From the NCBI GenBank assembly GCA_002438345.1, contig DJUJ01000233.1, forward strand, positions 8,229-17,099: 8,871 bases of DNA. Direction: 5' to 3'. Source of the DNA: Paenibacillus sp. UBA6285 (GTDB taxonomy: Bacteria; Bacillota; Bacilli; Paenibacillales; Paenibacillaceae). The notes beneath the pieces were generated by a model. It did no database searches. It worked only from the letters and a program-made list of their open reading frames with translations, and was not told the origin of the DNA. A program made the position numbers and the translations under genes. Below, in pieces: positions 1-6,590 of the stretch (position 1 is the stretch's first letter; every line of letters begins with the position of its first letter).

Positions 1-371
1 TGCACCAACCGCTCAAAGACACAGTAGCTGGATCGCTAGAATCACAAGATTGGTACGGCGTCATGCAAGATAAGGAATTAAAAGAGATTCTGTCGAGATA
101 CCCCCAGACCTTGTTATTCACTGGACACACCCATTGGGAGCTGGAGGTAGATAACACTATGTTCCCTGGCCATGGAGAGATCTCAACGATGTTTAATGCC
201 TCTTCTGTCGCCTACCTTTGGACAAATGAAGATAAGCATAAGACGGGTAGCCAAGGCTTCTATGTGGAAGTGTATAGGGATAAAGCGCTTATCCGGGGCA
301 GAGATTTTAAAACAGGGACATGGATTGAAGCTGCACAATATGAGGTAGCTTATCCAGCGGTAAACATATAA
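1..371 (+). CDS. Metallophosphoesterase, C-terminal part (5' end outside window)
   Basis: The reading frame is open from base 3 to the TAA at 369-371 and gives about 122 C-terminal residues, so the start lies to the left of the window. The segment reads HQPLKDTVAGS, then LLFTGHTHWELEV, then FNASSVAYLW and GFYVEVYRDKALIRGRDF. The GHTH motif is the typical last metal-binding motif of calcineurin-like metallophosphoesterases, and the upstream HQP is probably the histidine of the preceding metal-ligand motif. These enzymes use a two-metal centre to hydrolyse phosphomono- or diesters. The substrate cannot be told from this fragment, and the N-terminal metal-binding motifs and any signal peptide are not visible. 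The C-terminal beta-rich tail after GHTH is normal for the fold. The gene is followed directly by a hairpin terminator, so it is the last gene of its transcript. The family call is firm; any specific function would be a guess. Confidence 0.85.
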   Translation, partial: HQPLKDTVAGSLESQDWYGVMQDKELKEILSRYPQTLLFTGHTHWELEVDNTMFPGHGEISTMFNASSVAYLWTNEDKHKTGSQGFYVEVYRDKALIRGRDFKTGTWIEAAQYEVAYPAVNI

Positions 372-411
372 TGAAACTCCCCGCAGCAAGCTGCGGGGAG
401 TTTCATTCTGT
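371..411 (+). terminator. Intrinsic terminator after the metallophosphoesterase gene
   Basis: Bases 371-387 and 390-406 form a perfect 17-bp inverted repeat around a 2-base centre (a 4-base loop in practice). The GC-rich core is CTCCCCGCAGC. The first paired base is the last A of the stop codon. The tail TTTCATTCTG is only moderately T-rich. On the other strand the hairpin is followed by TTATATGTTT, so it may also end the converging tetR transcript. Confidence 0.8.
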
Positions 412-517
412 AAATTACGCGCAGAAGTATTAGCCATACCGCCACGCCATTTTGCACATATTCAATTGCTTCACTTTTAAAGATGGACAAGAAGAAACGG
501 CTGTGGAATGTCCTGCG

Positions 518-1114
518 TTATTCATCCCATGCTTCTAACAGCTTCGGAATTCCTTCTACAAGAAGCTTGTGGTATACCTCGCAAATATCTTCAATATCAT
601 CCGTATTCGCCACACCCAGCAGCGTCTGCATAACGATCCCGTCAATAGCTCCAATCAGCAATGAGGCAATGGCTTTATTGTATTTCCCAGGTTGTTTTTC
701 ATATAAGCGTTGCAACAGCTCCTCGGTATGACCAATCCATTTCTTATATTTAACTTTCAATTGATTGGAGATTTCCTCGTTCCCGAGTATCGCTTCCTGG
801 GCAAGATAGAACTGCATTCGATTGTCATCTATTTTGTTAAAACGATCTTTCACATTCTTGCTGATTCGCTCAATAACTTCCCCGCGGCTATACTTCCCTT
901 GCTGTACCTCCTCGGCAATTCTCGTAGATACGGATAGACTGCGATCCATCGCATCATAAAGAATCTCTTCTTTACTATTGTAATGATGATACAACGCCCC
1001 CGTGCTAAGCCCTGCTTCATCGGCAATCCTCCGCATTGTTGTACCCGCAATACCCATTCGATAGATAACACGATTCGTAGCCTCAATAATATGTAATTTT
1101 CTATCCTCAGACAT
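518..1114 (-). CDS. TetR/AcrR-family transcriptional regulator
   Basis: This 198-aa protein has the length and layout of a TetR-family repressor. It has an N-terminal helix-turn-helix at about residues 25-45 (TTMRRIADEAGLSTGALYHHY), followed by NSKEEILYDAM, which links to an all-helical C-terminal ligand and dimerisation domain. The DNA-binding helix with its GALYHHY motif is very typical; the C-terminal domain gives no clue to the ligand. I chose the ATG at 1112-1114 because GGGGAG (1118-1123) precedes it, although the 3-base spacing is tight. The frame stays open to a TTG at 1216, which would add 34 untypical residues and run through the operator, so I reject it. The gene is divergent from the membrane protein gene at 1338, and the shared 223-base gap holds a 40-bp palindrome. 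Control of that neighbour, and possibly autoregulation, is therefore likely. Family certain, target inferred. Confidence 0.92.
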   Translation of the reverse strand: MSEDRKLHIIEATNRVIYRMGIAGTTMRRIADEAGLSTGALYHHYNSKEEILYDAMDRSLSVSTRIAEEVQQGKYSRGEVIERISKNVKDRFNKIDDNRMQFYLAQEAILGNEEISNQLKVKYKKWIGHTEELLQRLYEKQPGKYNKAIASLLIGAIDGIVMQTLLGVANTDDIEDICEVYHKLLVEGIPKLLEAWDE

Positions 1115-1177
1115 TAGCTCCCCGCCCAACTGAATCGCTTGTTGCGATTTTTTTATATAAAAAGAGTACTGAATCTG

Positions 1178-1217
1178 ATTTGTTTTGTGTGTGTTAATTA
1201 GCACAGACAAAACCAAT
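1178..1217. promoter_or_regulatory. Palindromic operator, probably bound by the adjacent TetR protein
   Basis: The 40 bases centred between 1197 and 1198 pair at 17 of 20 positions. The arms are TTTGTTTTGTGTGTG (1179-1193) and CACAGACAAAACCAA (1202-1216), with TAATTA in the middle. It lies 63 bases upstream of the tetR ATG and 120 bases upstream of the divergent membrane protein gene, the standard place for a TetR operator that serves both directions. Its right arm overlaps the -35 of the likely plus-strand promoter, which fits repression. On the minus side, the AT-rich TATATAAAA around 1151-1159 could be a -10 for tetR, but I see no convincing -35. That the adjacent TetR binds it is inference from position and symmetry. 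Confidence 0.7.
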
Positions 1218-1233
1218 TAATTCCTAATACAAT
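1204..1233 (+). promoter_or_regulatory. Likely sigma-A-type promoter of the membrane protein gene
   Basis: The -10 TACAAT (1228-1233) matches TATAAT at 5 of 6 bases. It sits 18 bases after CAGACA (1204-1209), which matches TTGACA at 4 of 6. The -35 lies inside the right arm of the palindrome, so a bound repressor would block it. Transcription would start near 1240 and give a leader of about 100 bases. Confidence 0.5.
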
Positions 1234-1267
1234 AAAACCGAACAGTTGTTATGTTTATGAACTAACC

Positions 1268-1289
1268 AAGCTTCGTAAGGTTGAAGCTT
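1268..1289 (+). repeat. Inverted repeat in the leader of the membrane protein gene
   Basis: AAGCTTC (1268-1274) and GAAGCTT (1283-1289) are a perfect 7-base inverted repeat around an 8-base spacer (GTAAGGTT). It falls in the presumed untranslated leader, about 48 bases before the start codon. It has no T tract, so it is not a terminator. It could be a weak mRNA hairpin or a second protein-binding site. The role is not known. Confidence 0.4.
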
Positions 1290-1337
1290 AGTGTCGGTAC
1301 ATAATGATTACGCTTTCACAAAAAAAGGAGGTTTATC

Positions 1338-2171
1338 ATGGATATTCCTGCATGGCAATACGGCGTCAGTATGATCGGTTACATTGTTCTACTTCTTATT
1401 GTTGTCAATATTATGCGCAAACATTATAAGTTTGCCCACTGGTTCTGGATTGCTTCTTTACTGACCTTCCCCTTATGGCTCATGGGCGGTGTCGAAGGCT
1501 GGTTTCGTTGGGCCAAGATTTTAAGTGTGATTCTTCCTACGATATTTGTAGGATTCATTCGTATTGCCAACTACGAGAAACGAAAAGGACGGTTCTGGAA
1601 TGCGTTGCAGAAGGATTGGGTATTGTGGTTCGTATATGGCGTTCTATTCCTTAATATTATGGAAGCAACCATTAAAGACTTTACAATGGGGAATACGTTC
1701 AACGCGCTAACCGGCCTCTTATTATGCATAACCATCCCTTTTGCGCCAAAATACTGGAAGATTTCCACGCAATCGCACGGCGATCTCATTGTGTATACGA
1801 CCATCGGCTGGAACTTCCTCTATACAACCTGGAACGCTGCTTTCGTCTATGCCGAGAGTCCGAAGTTCTTTGCAAGTTCGCTGTGCATTCTTCTCGCAGC
1901 CGAGCTTTATCCCATCATTAAACGCCGCCCGGAACTCTACATCACTGCGCGGGTCTATACACTGGCGGCTCATTTGCTCCTGCGTGCCTGCTTCGTTAGC
2001 CTGTTCCCGACACTAATGGATGCTTCATCATGGTACAATGCAGATGTCATGAACTATTGGGGAATCATCAACTTTATTATGATTGTTCCGTTTGTATTCT
2101 GGCATATGTGGCAGCTACACACTGGCAAAGCAGAAATCAGCTTCCGGCGTGGCCGTCCTGAAGTGAACTAA
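1338..2171 (+). CDS. Polytopic membrane protein of unknown function (possibly DUF5692-like)
   Basis: This 277-aa protein is rich in Trp, Phe and Tyr. About nine hydrophobic segments are visible, at roughly residues 9-26, 33-51, 58-77, 94-110, 120-136, 150-171, 177-194, 206-224 and 240-258. There is no signal peptide or soluble domain. Charged loops include the basic ANYEKRKGR (77-85) and KRRPE (195-199). Aromatic patterns such as AHWFWIASLLTFPLW and GWNFLYTTWNAAF look like conserved family motifs. I do not recognise a transporter or enzyme signature. The style recalls the uncharacterised DUF5692 membrane proteins, but that is memory, not a search. The start is firm: AAGGAGG at 1325-1331 lies 6 bases before the ATG. 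The gene stands alone between the divergent tetR gene and its own terminator, so it is probably the main target of that regulator. Confidence 0.85.
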   Translation: MDIPAWQYGVSMIGYIVLLLIVVNIMRKHYKFAHWFWIASLLTFPLWLMGGVEGWFRWAKILSVILPTIFVGFIRIANYEKRKGRFWNALQKDWVLWFVYGVLFLNIMEATIKDFTMGNTFNALTGLLLCITIPFAPKYWKISTQSHGDLIVYTTIGWNFLYTTWNAAFVYAESPKFFASSLCILLAAELYPIIKRRPELYITARVYTLAAHLLLRACFVSLFPTLMDASSWYNADVMNYWGIINFIMIVPFVFWHMWQLHTGKAEISFRRGRPEVN

Positions 2172-2173
2172 CC

Positions 2174-2227
2174 AAGAACGCCCTTATCCTTTCCATGAGG
2201 AAAAGGTAAGGGCGTTCTTTCTTTCTT
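2174..2227 (+). terminator. Intrinsic terminator after the membrane protein gene
   Basis: A 21-base stem (2174-2194 with 2199-2219) has one mismatch and one G-U pair, closes on the loop ATGA, and runs into TTTCTTTCTTT. It starts 3 bases after the stop codon. On the minus strand the hairpin is followed by GGTTAG and lacks a T tract, so it would be a poor terminator for the opp operon coming from the right. Confidence 0.88.
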
Positions 2228-2235
2228 TATTTCTT

Positions 2236-2373
2236 CTATCTGTCGATCTCCAGAATATCCAGGAAAAAGACGAATATCGGAATGCCCAGGATCAAGCCCC
2301 ATACACCCATATAGTACTCGGAGAGGCTATCGTTGAATCGGCTCGATCCGGTAGCTTGCGTTAGCGCTGGCAT
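2236..2373 (-). pseudogene. 3' remnant encoding a single hydrophobic segment
   Basis: A minus-strand frame ends at TAG 2236-2238 and encodes a convincing membrane-protein tail, EYYMGVWGLILGIPIFVF followed by FLDILEIDR. The motif GxWGLILGxPxFVFxLDxL resembles the last transmembrane segment of AI-2E/PerM-type transporter proteins; this is recognition by eye only. The frame can begin at an ATG at 2371-2373, giving 45 aa, but that start lies inside the 3' end of the 151-aa gene (+1 frame, overlap 2327-2373). Its only ribosome-binding-like bases are a GGAAG too close to the ATG. The first ~15 residues (MPALTQATGSSRFND) do not look like a membrane protein. The meaningful part is therefore about 2236-2335, and the rest of a larger gene is missing. 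The alternative is a genuine one-helix membrane peptide, translated by coupling to the upstream gene. Confidence 0.4.
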
Positions 2374-2782
2374 CGTCTTCCACGCCGGCTCCGCCGTGAA
2401 TCTGCCAGCCGAAAGACAGCACAGATTCCAGCCGGTTCTTCTCGGCTGTCGTCAATACCATTTCTATGGCTTCTTTACCCTCTTCAAGCTCCAACTCTGC
2501 CTCTTTACCAAGAGCAACCCATATCCAGCTACGAATGCCACGAATCGTGTTGTATTTGATCTGATAGCCTGTCTTCACCGCTTGCTCGAACAATTCTGGC
2601 TGCTCCGCTTGCAAAGTGGTCAACTGCTTATAATCAAATTCGTATTCACTCTCATCAACGGGTAAATCGCCCTCTGCCACTTTGTGAATAATTTCCTCAT
2701 TAGACCAGCCCAAAGCGCGCAGCGATTCCACCAATAACGCATCCCACTGGGATAACTTTACTTGGTTCAAGTTCTCTGACAT
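2327..2782 (-). CDS. Hypothetical 151-aa cytosolic protein, last gene of the opp operon
   Basis: I do not recognise this family. The protein is acidic and soluble, with no signal peptide and no membrane segment. It starts MSENLNQVKLSQWDALLVES, then has RALGWSNEEI, which resembles a small helical motif, a Glu-rich stretch (KEAELELEEGKEAIEMVL) and a conserved-looking core, GYQIKYNTIRGIRSWIWVAL. The C-terminus runs GWQIHGGAGVEDDASANASYRIEPI. I start it at the ATG 2780-2782 because GGGAGG lies 7-8 bases upstream; an in-frame start five codons earlier would place that site inside the gene. It begins 34 bases after the oppF stop on the same strand with no terminator between, so it is probably co-transcribed with the transporter. 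A role in peptide uptake cannot be claimed. Base and codon use look like the neighbours'. Confidence 0.75.
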   Translation of the reverse strand: MSENLNQVKLSQWDALLVESLRALGWSNEEIIHKVAEGDLPVDESEYEFDYKQLTTLQAEQPELFEQAVKTGYQIKYNTIRGIRSWIWVALGKEAELELEEGKEAIEMVLTTAEKNRLESVLSFGWQIHGGAGVEDDASANASYRIEPIQR

Positions 2783-2816
2783 CCTGATTCCTCCCATACC
2801 TGTTTATAGATTCTAC

Positions 2817-3755
2817 TCATTCCGTGAAATCATAAGCAACATAATGACCCGGACTAACTTCCTGCAATGTAGAAGTCTCAGCCCTGCCGTACTCTGCCGA
2901 ATATCCATCTAAAATAATTCTCTGATTAGCCCGCTTAGGGTCCGTCTCCAAAATCGAAGACAGCAGCGCCTTCGTATAAGGATGAATAGGGTTCTCGTAC
3001 AGTTCATCACTTTCGGCTACCTCTACGAGACGACCGCCGTACATCACGCCAATCCGGTCCGAAATATGCCGTACCATCGACAGATCATGCGCAACAAACA
3101 GGTAGGTCAACCCGAATTCGGACTGCAAATCCTCCAGCATATTCACTACCTGCGCCTGAACAGATACATCCAGCGCTGAGATCGGTTCATCGCACACTAC
3201 AAATTCAGGTTTCACAGATAACGCTCGAGCGATCGAAATCCGTTGACGCTGCCCACCACTGAATTCATGAGGGAAGCGATAAAGATGCTCTCTTTTTAAA
3301 CCCACCTTATCCAGCAGCGCCGCAACAGCTTCTATGCGTTCGTCGCCTTCGTGGATCCCGTGGATTTTCATAGGCTCACTGATCAGATCAAGAACATTCA
3401 GGCTTGGATTCAACGAGGAATATGGATCTTGAAAGATCGATTGAATCCGTCTGCGAAAAGGCTTAAGCTGCTTCTCTCCAAGCTTGCTCAGCGGCTGCCC
3501 GTCAAAAGACACTTCACCGTCTGTATAGTCATATAATCGCAGCAAGCAGCGTCCAACCGTGGACTTGCCACTTCCTGACTCTCCGACCAGTCCAAAGGTC
3601 TCCCCCTGACGAATCTGAAAGCTTACGCCATCTACCGCCTTGAGCACCGATGTATCGCGTCCCCATATATCCTTGCCTTTGGAGAAATGTTTCTTCAGAT
3701 TATTTACATCCACTAGAATCTTATTATTCCTCCACCAAACCTCCCCCTTCAACAC
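2817..3755 (-). CDS. oppF: Oligopeptide ABC transporter ATP-binding protein OppF
   Basis: This is one of two cytoplasmic ATPases that power peptide import. In a 312-aa reading the ABC motifs are complete: Walker A GESGSGKS (58-65), Q-loop SIFQDP (Gln109), signature FSGGQ (165-169), Walker B FVVCDE (185-190) and H-loop VAHD (His223). The conserved NPIHPYTKALL marks the start of the oligopeptide-transporter C-terminal extension. The tail is short, ends EVSPGHYVAYDFTE, and lacks the four-cysteine cluster seen in OppD; to my knowledge this is the usual form of Firmicute OppF. The start is uncertain. The longest frame begins at GTG 3753-3755, with TTG next to it, and overlaps oppD by 32 bases without a good ribosome binding site. 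The best site, GGAGG at about 3728-3732, points instead to ATT 3717-3719 or GTG 3711-3713. No ATG is available before residue 69. Function confident, start not. Confidence 0.93.
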   Translation of the reverse strand: MLKGEVWWRNNKILVDVNNLKKHFSKGKDIWGRDTSVLKAVDGVSFQIRQGETFGLVGESGSGKSTVGRCLLRLYDYTDGEVSFDGQPLSKLGEKQLKPFRRRIQSIFQDPYSSLNPSLNVLDLISEPMKIHGIHEGDERIEAVAALLDKVGLKREHLYRFPHEFSGGQRQRISIARALSVKPEFVVCDEPISALDVSVQAQVVNMLEDLQSEFGLTYLFVAHDLSMVRHISDRIGVMYGGRLVEVAESDELYENPIHPYTKALLSSILETDPKRANQRIILDGYSAEYGRAETSTLQEVSPGHYVAYDFTE

Positions 3756-4746
3756 CAGCTACAGCTGGAGTCTCCTGCACACCGTCTGCCAGCCAGCACA
3801 TCGAACGGTGACCAGGCGATAATTCGGTTACCGGAGGGCGTTCGCTGCAGCGAGCAAAAGCATTAGGGCAACGTTCCATAAATGGACATCCCGAAGGAGG
3901 ATTCAGCAAATCCGGTGGTGTGCCTTCGATAGGGATAAGACGTTCCCGCGACTTGCCATCACGCTTCGGAATCGAGCGAAGCAGGCCTTTCGTGTAAGGA
4001 TGCTGTGGGCGATAAAAGATATCCTCCACCGTGCCTTCCTCCATCACGAGTCCACCGTACATTACGATAACCCGTGTACATACCTGAGCGACCACACCCA
4101 AGTCGTGGGTAATGAGCGCTACAGCTGTACTGGTATTATTCTTCAACTCTTTAAAAAGATCGAGAATTTGTGCCTGTATCGTTACATCGAGCGCAGTTGT
4201 TGGCTCGTCTGCAATCAACAGCTCTGGCTTACAAGAAAGAGCCATGGCGATCATGACCCGCTGGCGCATCCCGCCGCTGAATTCATGCGGATATTGCTGT
4301 AGCCGCTGTTCAGGATTATTAATACCTACCTGACGCAGGATGCTTGCCGCCTCTTTAAATGCTTCTTGCTTATTTAAACCACGATGCCGACGGATGACTT
4401 CCGTAAGCTGCTGGCCGATTTTTTTTACAGGATTAAGAGAGGTCATAGGGTCCTGAAACACCATTGCTATGCGGTTACCTCGCAGCTTTCTCCACTCTTT
4501 TTCCGAAAGGTTCGATAAATTCTCACCACGAAAATTAATATTTCCACCGATAATCTTACCCGGAGGTGTAATTAACGACATAATCGCTTTCGCAGTTACA
4601 CTCTTCCCACTTCCAGATTCACCAACGATCCCTACCGTTTCTCCAGCATCTATATGAAAGCTAACGCCGCGAACTGCCTGATTCTCTCCGTCTCGAGTTT
4701 GGAAGGAAACCTTCAAATCCTCAACAGACAATAGCCGTTCCGTCAT
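3724..4746 (-). CDS. oppD: Oligopeptide ABC transporter ATP-binding protein OppD
   Basis: This 340-aa protein is the partner ATPase of OppF. Walker A GESGSGKS is at 42-49, the Q-loop MVFQDP holds Gln98, the signature FSGGM is at 156-160, Walker B LLIADE is at 176-181, and the H-loop ITHD has His214. The C-terminal extension (QHPYTKGLLRSIP, then GTPPDLLNPPSGCPF) carries cysteines 287, 293, 300 and 317. This is the four-Cys pattern of OppD/DppD-type ATPases, which in a mycobacterial homologue binds an iron-sulfur cluster. A Gly- and Ala-rich tail follows (AVAGVEGGGLVEE). The ATG at 4744-4746 is 15 bases after the oppC stop. AGGAG lies 12 bases upstream, a rather long spacing. The last codons contain the GGAGG that probably serves oppF, which suggests coupled translation. 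Confidence 0.95.
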   Translation of the reverse strand: MTERLLSVEDLKVSFQTRDGENQAVRGVSFHIDAGETVGIVGESGSGKSVTAKAIMSLITPPGKIIGGNINFRGENLSNLSEKEWRKLRGNRIAMVFQDPMTSLNPVKKIGQQLTEVIRRHRGLNKQEAFKEAASILRQVGINNPEQRLQQYPHEFSGGMRQRVMIAMALSCKPELLIADEPTTALDVTIQAQILDLFKELKNNTSTAVALITHDLGVVAQVCTRVIVMYGGLVMEEGTVEDIFYRPQHPYTKGLLRSIPKRDGKSRERLIPIEGTPPDLLNPPSGCPFMERCPNAFARCSERPPVTELSPGHRSMCWLADGVQETPAVAGVEGGGLVEE

Positions 4747-4761
4747 GATGTCTTCACACTC

Positions 4762-5607
4762 CTATCTTCGGATCAGCTTCGGTTCAAAGCCAACCCGCAA
4801 AATATCGCCTAGAACATTAAAGCTCAGTACCGTTAATAGTATCAATAACCCAGGGAACAGAGCCAGATATGGCGCTTGCGCGATATATCCCTGCGCATTG
4901 TTAAGCATACTTCCCCAAGTAGCATTCGGGGGCTGCACGCCGAACCCAAGGAAACTTAGGGAGGACTCCATCATAATCGCCGAGGCGATATTATTCGTCG
5001 CACCTACAATCACAACAGGCACTAACCCCGGAAGAATATGACGCCAGATAATTCCGAAATTGCTCTGTCCGGAGGCTTTTGCATAGAGTACATATTCCCG
5101 TTCTTTGATCGTCATCGTCTCTGCCCGAATGACACGGGCGATATTCATCCACATTAATAGAGCAATAATAATGATGATATTCCCAACACTCGGCTTCAGA
5201 AATACGCTAAGCAGCAGCAGAACTAAGAAAGAAGGAATGGACAGCACTACATCAAGCATCCGCATGAGAAGATTATCAACCCATCCGCCAAAGAATCCAC
5301 TGATTACACCCACAGTCACACCTATGCCTGTAGCAATGATCATTGAAGCAAAGCCAACTAGCAAGGACACCCGGCCACCATACAACGCGCGGGCAAAATA
5401 ATCCCGGCCATAGTCATCCGTTCCGAACCAGTGATCGGCTCCCGGCGATTTCAGACGTGCCAGAACATCCATCGCATTCGGATCATGTCCAGATAAAAAA
5501 GCAAATATAGAGCCCAATGTGAAGATGATTAAAGTAATGAGGGCTGCGACGCCCAATTTATTCGTAAATAGCTCATCTCCAACACTTTTCCATTTACTGC
5601 GATTCAT
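4762..5607 (-). CDS. oppC: Oligopeptide ABC transporter permease OppC
   Basis: This 281-aa inner-membrane permease forms the translocation channel with OppB. It has an N-terminal transmembrane segment at about residues 18-37, then the OppC-type motif HWFGTDDYGRDYFARALYGG (59-78), typical of DppC/OppC proteins. The five-helix permease core (about 80-270) includes the EAA loop EREYVLYAKASGQ to WRHILP (169-193), which docks onto the ATPases, and MMESSLSFLGFG (212-223). Length is normal. The ATG at 5605-5607 follows GAGGTGA with suitable spacing, and the TGA of oppB lies inside that site (gap of 4 bases), so translation of the two is probably coupled. No damage or odd composition. The family call is certain; the substrate cannot be read from the permease. 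Confidence 0.96.
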   Translation of the reverse strand: MNRSKWKSVGDELFTNKLGVAALITLIIFTLGSIFAFLSGHDPNAMDVLARLKSPGADHWFGTDDYGRDYFARALYGGRVSLLVGFASMIIATGIGVTVGVISGFFGGWVDNLLMRMLDVVLSIPSFLVLLLLSVFLKPSVGNIIIIIALLMWMNIARVIRAETMTIKEREYVLYAKASGQSNFGIIWRHILPGLVPVVIVGATNNIASAIMMESSLSFLGFGVQPPNATWGSMLNNAQGYIAQAPYLALFPGLLILLTVLSFNVLGDILRVGFEPKLIRR

Positions 5608-5611
5608 GAGG

Positions 5612-6562
5612 TCACCTCGTTAATTTAATTCGTGGGTCCACGAAGCTATATAGAATATCCGCGACCAGATTGCCGATGATCAGCATTAAAGAGGAGAATA
5701 GAGTAATTCCCATAATCACGGGGTAATCCATCCCTTTAACTGCAGTCATCCCCAAAGAGCCAATACCTGGCCATGAAAATACCGTTTCTGTTACAATTGC
5801 ACCTGCCACCAGATCACCCATAGCCATCCCGAGTAATGTAATTACAGGAAGCAACACATGCTTCATTACATGACGGAACAGAATCGTTGTCTTGTTAGAT
5901 CCAAAAGCATATTGAATCTGCACATACTCTTCTTTTAGCTGTCCAATGGTACTAGAGCGAATGTATCGTACATAACCAGCCAGAAATCCAAAAGCAAGCA
6001 CGGTGCAAGGCAGGATACCATGCTTGAATACATCAAACGCCGATTCCACACCAATCGTTCGCATCCCCATAATGGGGAGCAGGTGCAGCTTAATCGCGAA
6101 TAAGTACATCAGTAAGATGGCAAGCCAAAACAAAGGCACGGATATTCCGACATAGGATAAGAAATTAATCAGCTTATCCACCCAGCGGTTCCGGTTTGCT
6201 CCAGCAATAAGACCGAGTGGAATCGCCAGCAAAACAGCAAGACCGATTGCAGAACCCATCAAACCTGCCGTTGCAGGTAGGCGTTCTAGAATTTGATCCA
6301 ATACTGGCTGATGATTCACTAGGGAATAACCGAAATTCCCCTGCAGTATTTCTTTAATCCAGATTAAATATTGAATGTAGGCTGGCTTATCCAGCCCAAG
6401 GTTATGCCGGATGCGCTCAATATCATCTGCGTGCATATTCGGCGTAACGAAGGATAATACCGGATCCCCCGGAGCCAGCTTAATCATCGCAAAGCACACA
6501 ACCGAAACAAAAAACAACATCGGCAGGGTTTGCAGTAATCTTCGGACGATAAGTTGTCTCAT
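5612..6562 (-). CDS. oppB: Oligopeptide ABC transporter permease OppB
   Basis: This 316-aa permease pairs with OppC. The N-terminal segment (RRLLQTLPMLFFVSVVCFAMIKLAPGDP, written here only as residues 7-34) is the classic OppB/DppB opening: one transmembrane helix ending in APGDP. Further helices lie near 100-120, 135-157, 182-199, 236-258 and 283-305. The EAA loop EEYVQIQYAFGSN to HVLLP spans 211-239, and ETVFSWPGIGSLG (259-271) is a conserved family motif. The start ATG 6560-6562 has GGGAG 9 bases upstream. The gene starts 69 bases after the oppA stop, beyond an intrinsic terminator hairpin, so its transcription depends on read-through unless a promoter has been missed in this short gap. 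I see none. Confidence 0.96.
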   Translation of the reverse strand: MRQLIVRRLLQTLPMLFFVSVVCFAMIKLAPGDPVLSFVTPNMHADDIERIRHNLGLDKPAYIQYLIWIKEILQGNFGYSLVNHQPVLDQILERLPATAGLMGSAIGLAVLLAIPLGLIAGANRNRWVDKLINFLSYVGISVPLFWLAILLMYLFAIKLHLLPIMGMRTIGVESAFDVFKHGILPCTVLAFGFLAGYVRYIRSSTIGQLKEEYVQIQYAFGSNKTTILFRHVMKHVLLPVITLLGMAMGDLVAGAIVTETVFSWPGIGSLGMTAVKGMDYPVIMGITLFSSLMLIIGNLVADILYSFVDPRIKLTR

Positions 6563-6590
6563 ACGTTTATTCTCCCAGTTCTGTATCGGT

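Noticed and set aside
183..437. Minus-strand frame opposite the metallophosphoesterase gene, starting MANTSARNLQNETP
   Set aside because: It runs through the terminator hairpin and antisense to a clear gene, has no ribosome binding site, and its composition is not protein-like.
1115..1216. N-terminal extension of the TetR protein from a TTG at 1216
   Set aside because: The added 34 residues do not look like a TetR start, the codons run through the palindrome, and the ATG at 1114 has a GGGGAG site.
1722..1973. Several open frames on both strands inside the membrane protein gene
   Set aside because: They are shadows of the strong plus-strand gene; none has a ribosome binding site or a recognisable protein pattern.
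5596..5618. GAGGTGACCTC inverted repeat just before the oppC start
   Set aside because: The single-base centre cannot form a useful hairpin, and the symmetry is explained by the GAGGTGA ribosome binding site overlapping the oppB stop.
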